Source: Candidatus Binataceae bacterium
Lineage (GTDB): Bacteria > Desulfobacterota > Binatia > Binatales > Binataceae
NCBI GenBank assembly: GCA_030042765.1
Contig: JASHZA010000049.1
Span: 1-7,019 of the forward strand
Direction of reading: 5' to 3'
Length of the DNA: 7,019 nucleotides
Shown here: positions 1-5,995 of the stretch, in pieces
Layout: every line of letters begins with the position of its first letter
How positions within the stretch are numbered: position 1 is the stretch's first letter
Made by a program: the position numbers and the translations under genes
The notes under the pieces: model-generated
The model's database searches: none
What the model was told of the DNA's origin: nothing
What the model saw: the letters and a program-made list of their open reading frames with translations, nothing else

Positions 1-336
1 GGCGTCGAGCGTCCGGCGCTGCGCCAGCGCGGCACCGTCGCGCTGATCCGGGCGCTGGCCGAAACCGGGTTGATGCCGGCGCAGGATGCCGTGGATCTGG
101 AGGACGACTATCGCTTCCTTTCGCGCCTGGAAAATCGCCTCCGAATCGAAACCGATCAGGCGGCGTGGGCGTTGCCGACCGCGCATGATCAGTTGACGCC
201 GATCGCTCGCCGGATGGGGTACGCCGGCGCCGACGCCGCGGAGCAGTTGTTGCGGGAAGTCGAGCGGCGCCGCGCGCGCATCCGGTCTGCCTTCGATGCC
301 TGCTTCGCGCGCGAGGGCGGCGCCGCGGGCGGCTAG
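1..336 (+). CDS. glnE: Glutamine synthetase adenylyltransferase/adenylyl-removing enzyme, C-terminal part
   Basis: The last 111 residues of a protein that continues upstream of the window, open from base 1 and ending at TAG. The block DDYRFLSRLENRLRIETDQA, followed by a LP...L..IARRMGYAG stretch and a final helix ending in an R..IR.AFD.CF pattern, is the C-terminal all-helical module of GlnE that follows its second nucleotidyltransferase domain. In the family, GlnE adenylylates and de-adenylylates glutamine synthetase in the cytoplasm in response to PII and glutamine. The catalytic nucleotidyltransferase motifs are outside the window, so activity cannot be judged. A similar helical module also ends the first half of GlnE and occurs in GlnD-like enzymes, but the stop so soon after the MGY motif fits the true C-terminus. 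Its stop overlaps the btuB stop on the opposite strand. Confidence 0.82.
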   Translation, partial: GVERPALRQRGTVALIRALAETGLMPAQDAVDLEDDYRFLSRLENRLRIETDQAAWALPTAHDQLTPIARRMGYAGADAAEQLLREVERRRARIRSAFDACFAREGGAAGG

Positions 337-2471
337 AAATCGAGCTTAACCCCCGCCAGGAAGTTCACGGGCGGTGACGGGAAGCCGAACGCCTCGGAGT
401 AGTGGCGGTCGAGCACATTGTAGACTCTGCCGACTATCGAGGCGTCGCGAATAATGCTCCAGCGAAAGCCCGGCGAGTAGGCCAGCGCCAGGTCTACACG
501 ATGATAGGCGTCGTGATTCGCGATGGTGCCGATCGGGGTGATATCGTCGCGATCGCCCATGAACATATAGCTAGCACCCGCCGTCACCTTGTCCTCCGAG
601 CGCAGCAAATCGCTGTGGGTATATTCCACGATCGCCGACGCCGAATACTTTGCGACGCGCAGCGGTTCCGGCGATCCGGCTGAGTGCGTCTGGTCCAGGA
701 TGGTCACGTTGCCGCCCATCCGCAGCCCGCTGAGCGGGTAGACCATTGGCTCGAACTCGACCCCTTGGGTGTCGACCCGTCCGGCGTTGCCCGCCATCGA
801 TCCGAACGGGCAGGTCACCGGGTTCACCGCACACGGCACCGTGACGATCAGGTTGTGCACACGGCGCGAGAAGTAAGTAGCAGTGAACGACGCAGCCTCG
901 CCGAAGTCCTTGGTGAAGCCGCCGTCGTATTCGCTTGAAATCTCGGGCTCCAAATTGGGATTACCGAAGCCCGGGAAATACAATTCGTTAAAACTCGGTG
1001 CGCGAAAGCCCTCGCTGTAGCTTCCGCGCAGCGTCGCGCCAATCTGCTTGATCGGAATCGCCACTGACCACGCCGGGCTGACCTCCTTGCCGAACTGGCT
1101 GTTGCCGTCGACGCGAAAGCCGGCGGTAGCGATGAGATGGCCATGCAGCAGGTGCGCCTCCTGCTCGACATAACCGGCGTATTCCTGGCGCCGCGCATGA
1201 AAATCGGACAGCGACACAGTGACCGGGGGCGGCGCGAAGAAGATCAAATTGCTATCGGAGCGCACCCATCGGTCGAGGAAGTCGAACCCTGCCAGAGTAC
1301 GTATATTCTGTGTCCAGGTGTAGATCGCCTCGAGATTTCCACCGCGGGTTTCATCGGGAATATCGTCGGTTTCGGAACTCGGGCTGGCAACGAAGGGTAC
1401 TTCGTTGAGCCGTAGTTCGTCGCGTACGTAAAAGGCGCTCGTTCGGACCTGTAACTTGTCGCCGAAATTGTGGTCAACGCCGCCCTTGAACAGCATGAAC
1501 TCGTTGCGTTGGTGCGCATTCGGATTGAGCGCGATCCCTTCGGAGATCGAGTAGTTCGCCAGGCTCACGTTGGCGCGGTCGTAACGCGCGAAGCCGTGCA
1601 GCGTCGTATTCTCGTCGAGATGGTAGTCGAGCCGCAGCGAGCCGGCGAGATTGTCCGAATTGTCGTTGATCGGCCGAAAGCCGGTGGTCGAGTAATACGA
1701 GAGCGCGCCCGAATACGCGAGCTTCCCCTCCGCGCCGCCAAAGACCAGCGCCTGCTGCTCGCTCGCGCGATTTCCACCCTCGGAGAGCAGGGTAAACCTG
1801 GGCGGCCCCGAGCCCTCCTGCGTGATCAGGTTCACCACTCCGCCGATAGCCTGCGATCCGTAGAGCGCCCCGCCGGCCCCGCGCACCACCTCGATGCGGT
1901 CGAGGTCGTTGGTTGTCAGGCGGCTGATATCAAACGAGCCGGTGGCCGAGTCGTTCACCGGCACGCCATCGATCATCACCAGCGTCTCTGCCGCTGTCGT
2001 TCCGCGAATGGAAACGTCGGTTTCGGTACCCGGCGAGCCGGTTTGAGTCACTTGTACGCCCGGAACCTCGCGAAGTGCGGTGGCGACGTCCTGAATTTGC
2101 TGAGTTTCGATACGGCGGCTGCTGACGACCGAAGTCGTCACGCCGACTTCCCCGATCGGCTGCGGCATCCGGGTTGGGGTCACGACGATCACCATCCGTG
2201 GCAGCTTTTTGACCGCTTTCGATGCGGCTTGAGAGGGAGCGCCCGCCGATTTTGCCGCTTTCGGCTGCAATTTGACCGCTCCGGGCGTCGTCGTCGCGCC
2301 CGCGGCGGAGCTGCTCGACGGTGCTCCAGGCGACGAATCAGGCGCGGACCTGCTCGCGGCGGCGGCTGGCGACGGCGAGGCCGCCGGCAAAGTGCCGGCA
2401 AAGACCCAGGCGGGCGAGCACGCTATAGCGAGGCAAAAGACAGCCAGCAGGAAACGGTGAGCTCGTTCCAT
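333..2471 (-). CDS. btuB: TonB-dependent vitamin B12 receptor (BtuB-type)
   Basis: An outer-membrane TonB-dependent receptor of 712 residues from the chosen ATG; this length includes an unusually long linker. A signal peptide (about residues 1-25, hydrophobic LLAVFCLAIA, cleavage probably after VFA) is followed by about 65 residues rich in Ala, Ser and Pro. Next come a TonB box-like VIVVTPTRMP (about 93-102), a plug domain to about 220 (SIRGT, LVMIDGVPVND, DRIEVVRG..GALYGSQAIGGVVN) and a 22-strand-type barrel. The barrel contains GFRAPSFNELYFPGFGNPNL, a block characteristic of BtuB, and ends in the usual terminal Phe (VKLDF). Two Cys in CAVNPVTC (about residue 550) may form a loop disulfide. 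Assignment to cobalamin rests on the BtuB-like blocks, the upstream cobalamin riboswitch and neighbouring cob genes. GTG at 2477 is an alternative start, but a GAGG Shine-Dalgarno lies 6 bases before the ATG at 2471 and only 0-1 base before the GTG. Confidence 0.93.
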   Translation of the reverse strand: MERAHRFLLAVFCLAIACSPAWVFAGTLPAASPSPAAAASRSAPDSSPGAPSSSSAAGATTTPGAVKLQPKAAKSAGAPSQAASKAVKKLPRMVIVVTPTRMPQPIGEVGVTTSVVSSRRIETQQIQDVATALREVPGVQVTQTGSPGTETDVSIRGTTAAETLVMIDGVPVNDSATGSFDISRLTTNDLDRIEVVRGAGGALYGSQAIGGVVNLITQEGSGPPRFTLLSEGGNRASEQQALVFGGAEGKLAYSGALSYYSTTGFRPINDNSDNLAGSLRLDYHLDENTTLHGFARYDRANVSLANYSISEGIALNPNAHQRNEFMLFKGGVDHNFGDKLQVRTSAFYVRDELRLNEVPFVASPSSETDDIPDETRGGNLEAIYTWTQNIRTLAGFDFLDRWVRSDSNLIFFAPPPVTVSLSDFHARRQEYAGYVEQEAHLLHGHLIATAGFRVDGNSQFGKEVSPAWSVAIPIKQIGATLRGSYSEGFRAPSFNELYFPGFGNPNLEPEISSEYDGGFTKDFGEAASFTATYFSRRVHNLIVTVPCAVNPVTCPFGSMAGNAGRVDTQGVEFEPMVYPLSGLRMGGNVTILDQTHSAGSPEPLRVAKYSASAIVEYTHSDLLRSEDKVTAGASYMFMGDRDDITPIGTIANHDAYHRVDLALAYSPGFRWSIIRDASIVGRVYNVLDRHYSEAFGFPSPPVNFLAGVKLDF

Positions 2472-2472
2472 A

Positions 2473-2486
2473 ACCACCCTCGTGGT
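2473..2486 (-). promoter_or_regulatory. btuB: Shine-Dalgarno hairpin in front of btuB
   Basis: On the btuB mRNA the sequence ACCAC-GAGG-GUGGU forms a 5-bp stem with a four-base loop. The loop is the GAGG Shine-Dalgarno itself, and the stem ends one base before the AUG at 2471. The 3' arm also contains the alternative GUG start. The pairing is seen directly; a role in exposing or hiding the ribosome binding site is inference. Confidence 0.45.
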
Positions 2487-2510
2487 GCGGCTGTCTTTTC
2501 GCGGGATTAC

Positions 2511-2545
2511 AAAACAAACCCAATCGCTTCGCTCGAAGGATCGGG
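2511..2545 (-). terminator. Rho-independent terminator-like hairpin in the btuB leader
   Basis: Read on the - strand, CCCGATC-CTTC pairs with GAAG-(C)-GATTGGG around a GAGC loop: an 11-bp stem with one bulged C and one G-U pair (2519-2545), followed at once by TTTGTTTT (2518-2511). This is the structure of an intrinsic terminator. It lies between the cobalamin aptamer and the btuB start, so it is a natural expression platform: premature termination when B12 is bound. The T tract is interrupted by one G. I did not find a convincing strong antiterminator by eye; a weak alternative pairs CGAAG (2546-2550) with CTTCG (2534-2538) inside the 5' arm. Confidence 0.6.
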
Positions 2546-2589
2546 CTTCGGAGGCTCGCGCCCCAAAAGCCGCCCTCCCCGCGGAAGGC
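2544..2589 (-). other. Two tandem leader hairpins between aptamer and terminator
   Basis: On the btuB transcript two further hairpins lie end to end. The first (2572-2589) is GCCTTCC-GCGG-GGAGGGC, 7 bp. The second (2544-2571) is GGCTT-TT-GGGGC-GCGA-GCCTC-CG-AAGCC, with a GNRA-type GCGA loop and a 2x2 internal loop. The second shares two bases with the terminator stem. A competing hairpin, GCGG-TCTGCCTT-CCGC (2581-2596), overlaps the first. These could be switching elements of the riboswitch or simple spacer structure; the fold has not been computed. Confidence 0.4.
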
Positions 2590-2601
2590 AGACCGCAAAG
2601 T

Positions 2602-2741
2602 CATCCGGCCGGTCTCCTGGCTTGGGCTTCTCACTCGGGCCCGCCTTCCCACGCCTTTGCGCAGTGGCATAGTGGGCCTTCGTCCACCCATACAGTTGCG
2701 GGGCAGCGCCGGATTCTCACCGGCTTCCCGAACACCGGATG
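2602..2741 (-). promoter_or_regulatory. Cobalamin (AdoCbl-type) riboswitch aptamer
   Basis: The - strand carries the conserved cobalamin riboswitch elements in order. They are the P1 5' arm CATCCGG (2735-2741), GGGAAGCCGGTG, AATCCGGCGCTGCCCCGCAACTGTA, GCCACTGC (2661-2668), GGGAAGGCGGG (2640-2650), and the B12 box AAGCCAGGAGACCGGCC (2607-2623). The P1 3' arm CCGGATG (2602-2608) pairs perfectly with the 5' arm. The long P6/peripheral arms of the class I aptamer are present. It is oriented toward btuB, the classic target, and should repress it when adenosylcobalamin is abundant. cobU is transcribed away from it and is not downstream. Confidence 0.95.
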
Positions 2742-2750
2742 TGAGGAGAA

Positions 2751-2779
2751 TAAATACGCGGTACGATTCGCGTAGTCAA
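2751..2779 (-). promoter_or_regulatory. Sigma70-like promoter of the btuB riboswitch transcript
   Basis: On the - strand a TTGACT -35 box (2774-2779) is separated by exactly 17 bases from a TATTTA -10 box (2751-2756). The expected start of transcription is about 2742-2745, just before the 5' arm of aptamer P1 at 2741. The agreement between promoter and riboswitch start makes this the strongest promoter call in the window. It assumes a sigma70-type consensus in this organism. Confidence 0.7.
2755..2774. repeat. Inverted repeat inside the btuB promoter spacer
   Basis: Perfect 6-base arms TACGCG and CGCGTA are separated by 8 bases. They occupy the spacer between the -35 and -10 boxes, touching both. 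The dyad could be an operator for a DNA-binding repressor acting on btuB and perhaps on divergent cobU, or it may be a chance CG-rich palindrome. Confidence 0.4.
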
Positions 2780-2823
2780 CGCTCGTTCGTGCAAAGCGGG
2801 GCCCCCATGCTAGTCAGGAGGCG

Positions 2824-3345
2824 ATGGCACGGGTGACGTTAATCACGGGCGGGGTTCGCAGCGGGAAGAGTTCTCACGCGATCGCGCTCGCGATGGGGCA
2901 GGAGGTCGCGCGGCGTTTTTTCCTTGCCACTGCCGAGGCGCTCGACGACGAGATGCGCGCCCGGATCGCGCGCCATCGCGAAACGCGCCCCGCCGGGTTC
3001 GAGACTATCGAGGAGCCGCTTCACCTGTGCGTAGTACTGGAGACGCTGGTCGGCCGTGCGGACATCGTCGTGCTGGACTGTCTAACGCTGTGGGTCGCGA
3101 ACCTGATGGAGCGCGGATTCGACGACGACGCGATTATCGCGGAAGGGGAGGCGCTGGCCACGGCGCTTTTGCGGGCGCCCTTCGAGACAATTGTCGTCAG
3201 CGGCGAGGTTGGATGGGGTATCGTGCCGGAGAATCCAGTGGCGCGTCGCTTTCGTGATCTTTTGGGATGGATCAATCAGCGCTTCGCGCACTCGGCGGAT
3301 ACGGTCCTGCTGATGGCCGCCGGATATCCTCTGCGGGTCAAGTAG
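2824..3345 (+). CDS. cobU: Adenosylcobinamide kinase / adenosylcobinamide-phosphate guanylyltransferase
   Basis: A bifunctional cytoplasmic enzyme (CobU/CobP) of 173 residues, the family's usual length. It phosphorylates adenosylcobinamide and then transfers GMP to give AdoCbi-GDP. A P-loop GGVRSGKSS sits at residues 9-17. FLATAEALDDEMRARIARHR (33-52) contains His51, which matches the guanylylated His of the family. IVVLDCLTLWVANLM (81-95) is the Walker B region, followed by EVGWGIVPENPVARRFRD (128-145). The family normally has VSNEVG, here VSGEVG (Gly127). The start is ambiguous: AGGAGG (2816-2821) is only 2 bases before the ATG at 2824 but 11 before an in-frame GTG at 2833, which would give a typical short N-terminus. 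It is divergent from btuB and converges on cobS with a 30-base gap in which I see no terminator. I see no clear + strand promoter. Confidence 0.95.
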   Translation: MARVTLITGGVRSGKSSHAIALAMGQEVARRFFLATAEALDDEMRARIARHRETRPAGFETIEEPLHLCVVLETLVGRADIVVLDCLTLWVANLMERGFDDDAIIAEGEALATALLRAPFETIVVSGEVGWGIVPENPVARRFRDLLGWINQRFAHSADTVLLMAAGYPLRVK

Positions 3346-3375
3346 CAGGCATAGTACAGGGCTGCGGACGCTTCT

Positions 3376-4173
3376 TCAGGTGCTCATCGCGAGCAGCGCC
3401 GCGGTCTCGACGATTTCGCCCGCGGCGCCGATCAGATCACCCGTCAAGCCGCCCAGCCATTTCCGATAAAACGCCCCGATCCCGACGGTAATGGCGATAA
3501 CGGTGATCAAAACTCGGATTGAATGGTAACCGGCTAGCGGTAGCGCGCCGGCTATTGCGATGGACGAAGCCAGCATGAGATTGCGGCGACCGTCGTGCGC
3601 GAGCAGCGTGGTGCCCGCCCCATCCGGACGCAGATAGTCGAGGCGGTGGGCGAGCGCAACCATCGCCCAACGTGCGATTCCCGGTGCCAGCCAAAGCGCC
3701 GCGTAGCGGAGTTTGCCCCCCGACCCCGCGATCGCCAGGACCTTCAGCGCGAGCACGAAGAAAAGCGCACAGGCGCCGAAGGTGCCGATGCGGCTGTCGC
3801 GCAGGATCTCGAGTGCGCGCTTACGATCGCGCCCGGCACCCAGTGCGTCCGCCGTATCGGCCAGGCCGTCCAGATGCACCGCACCCGTTATTATCGCCAG
3901 TGTCATTACGACTATGGCGGCACGTATTGCGCTGCCGCAAACGAATCCGAGCAGGTAATCCTCAGCCGCCAAAGCGCTTCCGATAGCGAAGCCGACCAGC
4001 GGGAACCATCCGAGCGATGCCGAAACTTCTTCGGGTGCGCTGGCCTGGCCGTCGACCAGGGGGAAAATAGTGAGAAATCCTGCTGCCAGCCGAATCTGCG
4101 TGAGGACCGAGGTGGGCGGGCCTACGGCCCCAGGGGCTCCGTCCTCTGGCCGCGCGCCCGCGCTGTCGTTCAT
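3376..4173 (-). CDS. cobS: Adenosylcobinamide-GDP ribazoletransferase (cobalamin 5'-phosphate synthase)
   Basis: An inner-membrane enzyme of 265 residues that joins AdoCbi-GDP and alpha-ribazole (phosphate) to form adenosylcobalamin (phosphate), the last assembly step. The CobS signature is clear: GAVHLDGLADTADALG (97-112), ALEILRDSRIGTFG (120-133), a GIARWAM segment (165-171) and GGLTGDLIGAAGEIVE (241-256), with several hydrophobic membrane helices between them (for example 56-70, 84-98, 134-149, 200-215 and 219-235). The soluble N-terminus of about 25 residues before VLTQIRLAAGFLTIFP is somewhat long, so a downstream start is possible. The ATG overlaps the cobT stop as ATGA (4170-4173), favouring translational coupling, and the local ribosome binding site (GGGAAAG) is weak. 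Confidence 0.95.
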   Translation of the reverse strand: MNDSAGARPEDGAPGAVGPPTSVLTQIRLAAGFLTIFPLVDGQASAPEEVSASLGWFPLVGFAIGSALAAEDYLLGFVCGSAIRAAIVVMTLAIITGAVHLDGLADTADALGAGRDRKRALEILRDSRIGTFGACALFFVLALKVLAIAGSGGKLRYAALWLAPGIARWAMVALAHRLDYLRPDGAGTTLLAHDGRRNLMLASSIAIAGALPLAGYHSIRVLITVIAITVGIGAFYRKWLGGLTGDLIGAAGEIVETAALLAMST

Positions 4174-5234
4174 TCGATCTTTCCCGAAACGCCCGCGCTT
4201 GCAAAGGTCGCCATCTGGTGGAACAAGGCAAGCGCGTTCTCGATCACGTTCATCGCGAGCGCGGAACCGGTTCCCTCGCCCAAACGCATATCGAGGTCCA
4301 GGATGGCGCGGGCGCCCAGCGCCTCAAGTGCGAGTGCGTGGCCCCCTTCGGCGGAACGATGACTGAAAAAGAGATACGAGCCGAGGCCCGGACGGATCTT
4401 GATTGAGGCGGCCGCGGCCGCTGTCGCGATAAAGCCGTCAACCACGACCGGCATACGCGCGGCTGCTCCGCCGAGACACACCCCGGCCATCGCAGCGATC
4501 TCGAAACCGCCGATCGCTGCCAGCATCGCAAGTCCATCGCCGCAGGAGCTGCGATGAAGTTTCAGGGCCGCTTCTACGGCCTTAATCTTGCGATTCATTC
4601 CCGCATCATCCACCCCCGTGCCGCGTCCCGCGAGGCGCGCTGGAGGGATTCCAGTAACTGCCGCCAGGACCGCCGTTGCCGGCGTGCTGTTCGCGATCCC
4701 CATCTCGCCGATCCCGATTAGGGTAACGCCGCGGCCGGCGGCCTCGCGCGCGGTTTCAATTCCCGTTTCCACCGCCCGCCGCGATTCATCCAATGACATC
4801 GCAGGGCCGTGCAGGAAATTCCTGGTGCCGGAGCCGACACGGCGATAGCGCACGCCCGCAAACGGTGTCGCACTCGTATCGGTCTCGACGCCAACGTCGG
4901 TGACGATCAATTCGTATCCAAGCTTGCGCGCGAGCACGCTGATGGCGGCGCCGCCAGCGCCAATATTCCGTAGCATTTCGAGCGTAACCGCCTTCGGATA
5001 CGCGCTGACCCCAGCCTCGGCTACCCCGTGGTCGGCGACGAACACGGCGATAGCGGCGCGGCCCACGGTTGCAGAGGGGTCGCTACGAATCGCCGCATAG
5101 CGACGCACGATCTCTTCGAGGCGCCCCAGGCTTCCGGGCGGCTTGGTCAGCGAATCGAGACGTGCCGCCGCCGCCTTTTCGGCCTCGGCGTCCGGCGGCG
5201 CGATCGCGGCGAGGGTATCTTCGATCAGGCCCAT
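4170..5234 (-). CDS. cobT: Nicotinate-nucleotide--dimethylbenzimidazole phosphoribosyltransferase
   Basis: A cytoplasmic enzyme of 354 residues, normal for the family. It transfers phosphoribose from nicotinate mononucleotide to a lower-ligand base such as 5,6-dimethylbenzimidazole, giving alpha-ribazole phosphate for CobS. Blocks seen are LTKPPGSLGRLEE (29-41), FVADHGVAEAGVSAYP (65-80), GTRNF (136-140), GIGEMGIANSTPA (174-186) and LDLDMRLGEGTGSALA (312-327). Glu320 and Glu177 correspond to the conserved glutamates that Salmonella CobT uses at its active site (E317, E174). GGGAG lies 5 bases before the ATG. It is the first gene of a cobT-cobS pair. tpx lies upstream on the same strand, 108 bases away with a large stem-loop between. 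No lower-ligand synthesis gene is visible, so the base used is unknown. Confidence 0.96.
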   Translation of the reverse strand: MGLIEDTLAAIAPPDAEAEKAAAARLDSLTKPPGSLGRLEEIVRRYAAIRSDPSATVGRAAIAVFVADHGVAEAGVSAYPKAVTLEMLRNIGAGGAAISVLARKLGYELIVTDVGVETDTSATPFAGVRYRRVGSGTRNFLHGPAMSLDESRRAVETGIETAREAAGRGVTLIGIGEMGIANSTPATAVLAAVTGIPPARLAGRGTGVDDAGMNRKIKAVEAALKLHRSSCGDGLAMLAAIGGFEIAAMAGVCLGGAAARMPVVVDGFIATAAAAASIKIRPGLGSYLFFSHRSAEGGHALALEALGARAILDLDMRLGEGTGSALAMNVIENALALFHQMATFASAGVSGKIE

Positions 5235-5292
5235 TCGTGCTCCCGGCTTGCGTTGGCCGGTTCCGATCTTTCCGCTGATGCGCCTGTTGCAA

Positions 5293-5331
5293 CTGAGAGG
5301 GGGAGGCGTGATGGCCTCCGCCCTCTCTCAG
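5293..5331. terminator. Large stem-loop between tpx and cobT
   Basis: On the - strand CTGAGAG and GGAGGC pair with GCCTCC and CTCTCAG around a short CATCAC loop, with a small asymmetric internal loop (AGGGC opposite CC). The stem has at least 13 bp. It lies 12 bases past the tpx stop, so it probably ends or stabilises the tpx message. There is no T tract on either strand, so a classical rho-independent terminator is not supported. Confidence 0.45.
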
Positions 5332-5342
5332 GCACGTGAACT

Positions 5343-5867
5343 TCAGGCCGCCGCGGCCTTGCGTGCGGCTTCGAGAGCGGCTTCGAAATTCGGTTGGTTG
5401 GCAACTTCCTTGACGTATTCGACGTGCACCAGCTTGTCGTTTTTGTCGACCACGAAAATGGCGCGAGCGTGCAGATAGAGCTCCTTTATCAGGGCGCCGT
5501 AACTTTCGCCGAACTTCGCGCCGCGATAATCGCTGCCGGTGGCGACCTTGTCCACGCCCGCCGCCCCGCACCAGCGCGCCGCAGCGAACGGCAGGTCCAT
5601 CGAGACAGCCAGTACCTGCACGTCGCCGGGCAACTTCGAAGCTTCCTCGTTGAAGCGGCGTGTCTCCGCGTCGCAGACGGGGGTGTCGAGCGAGGGGATC
5701 GACGCGATTATCTTGACCTTGCCTTTGAAGTTGTCCAGCGTGATCGGCTTCATGTCCTTGCCCACTAAAGTGAAGCTGGGGGCTTTGTCGCCAGCCCTGA
5801 GTTCGTGCCCGATCAGGGTCATTGGATTTCCGCGCATCGTGACTGCGCCGCTGCGTTCCTCGGCCAT
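5343..5867 (-). CDS. tpx: Thiol peroxidase (Tpx, atypical 2-Cys peroxiredoxin)
   Basis: A 174-residue peroxiredoxin of the Tpx family, reducing hydrogen peroxide or alkyl hydroperoxides with electrons from thioredoxin. The peroxidatic site is SLDTPVCDAETRRF (59-72), with Thr62 and Cys65. The resolving Cys100 is in DLPFAAARWCGAAG (91-104), and the spacing is typical of Tpx. The C-terminal LIKELYLHARAIFVVDKNDKL and YVKEVANQPNFEAALEAA blocks are also typical of the family. The N-terminus GAVTMRGNPMTLIG matches the usual Tpx start, and AAGGAG lies about 8 bases before the ATG, supporting 5867. The product is probably cytoplasmic, since there is no signal peptide as in many proteobacterial Tpx proteins. 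It is divergent from the LOG-family gene. Confidence 0.95.
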   Translation of the reverse strand: MAEERSGAVTMRGNPMTLIGHELRAGDKAPSFTLVGKDMKPITLDNFKGKVKIIASIPSLDTPVCDAETRRFNEEASKLPGDVQVLAVSMDLPFAAARWCGAAGVDKVATGSDYRGAKFGESYGALIKELYLHARAIFVVDKNDKLVHVEYVKEVANQPNFEAALEAARKAAAA

Positions 5868-5915
5868 AGGAAACTCTCCTTGGAGTTGAAGATTTGAATA
5901 ACCTTGGGCCTCTCG

Positions 5916-5944
5916 ACTCTAACTGCTTGGCTGGACGCGGTAAA
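5916..5944 (-). promoter_or_regulatory. Possible tpx promoter
   Basis: On the - strand TTTACC (5939-5944) and TAGAGT (5916-5921) are separated by exactly 17 bases, each matching four of six sigma70 consensus positions. This would give a leader of about 40-45 bases before tpx. It is moderate to weak and rests on the consensus alone. Confidence 0.3.
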
Positions 5945-5967
5945 CAGAAACTGCCGGTCCCGCCTCA

Positions 5968-5985
5968 CCCGAGCCGCGGCTCGGG
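5968..5985. repeat. Perfect 18-base palindrome upstream of tpx
   Basis: CCCGAGCCGCGGCTCGGG reads identically on both strands. It lies about 24 bases upstream of the possible tpx -35 box. It could be an operator, or a cruciform or hairpin. No T tract follows on either strand, so a terminator is unlikely. Confidence 0.6.
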
Positions 5986-5995
5986 CGGTGCGCAT

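Noticed and set aside
2400..2435. Lipoprotein signal in the BtuB leader peptide (LAIAC)
   Set aside because: The -3 position relative to Cys is Ala rather than Leu/Val/Ile, and a normal signal peptidase I site (VFA) follows. TonB receptors are not normally lipoproteins.
1470..2672. 400-codon open frame on the + strand
   Set aside because: It is antisense to btuB and the riboswitch. The product is Arg-rich with no recognisable domain, a common artefact opposite GC-rich genes.
2338..2691. 117-codon open frame on the - strand through the riboswitch
   Set aside because: It overlaps the aptamer and the btuB signal-peptide region in another frame. The conserved RNA structure explains this sequence.
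3346..3375. Terminator between cobU and cobS
   Set aside because: The 30-base gap shows no stable inverted repeat or T tract.
3595..4362. 255-codon open frame on the + strand opposite cobS and cobT
   Set aside because: It spans the cobS/cobT junction antisense, resembles no family and has biased Arg/Ala composition. The opposite-strand genes are unambiguous.
5288..5340. Possible glycine riboswitch on the + strand (contains CTCTCAGGCA)
   Set aside because: Only this short motif matches. The GCCGAAGG core is missing, the stretch is explained by the 5293-5331 stem-loop, and no + strand gene follows.
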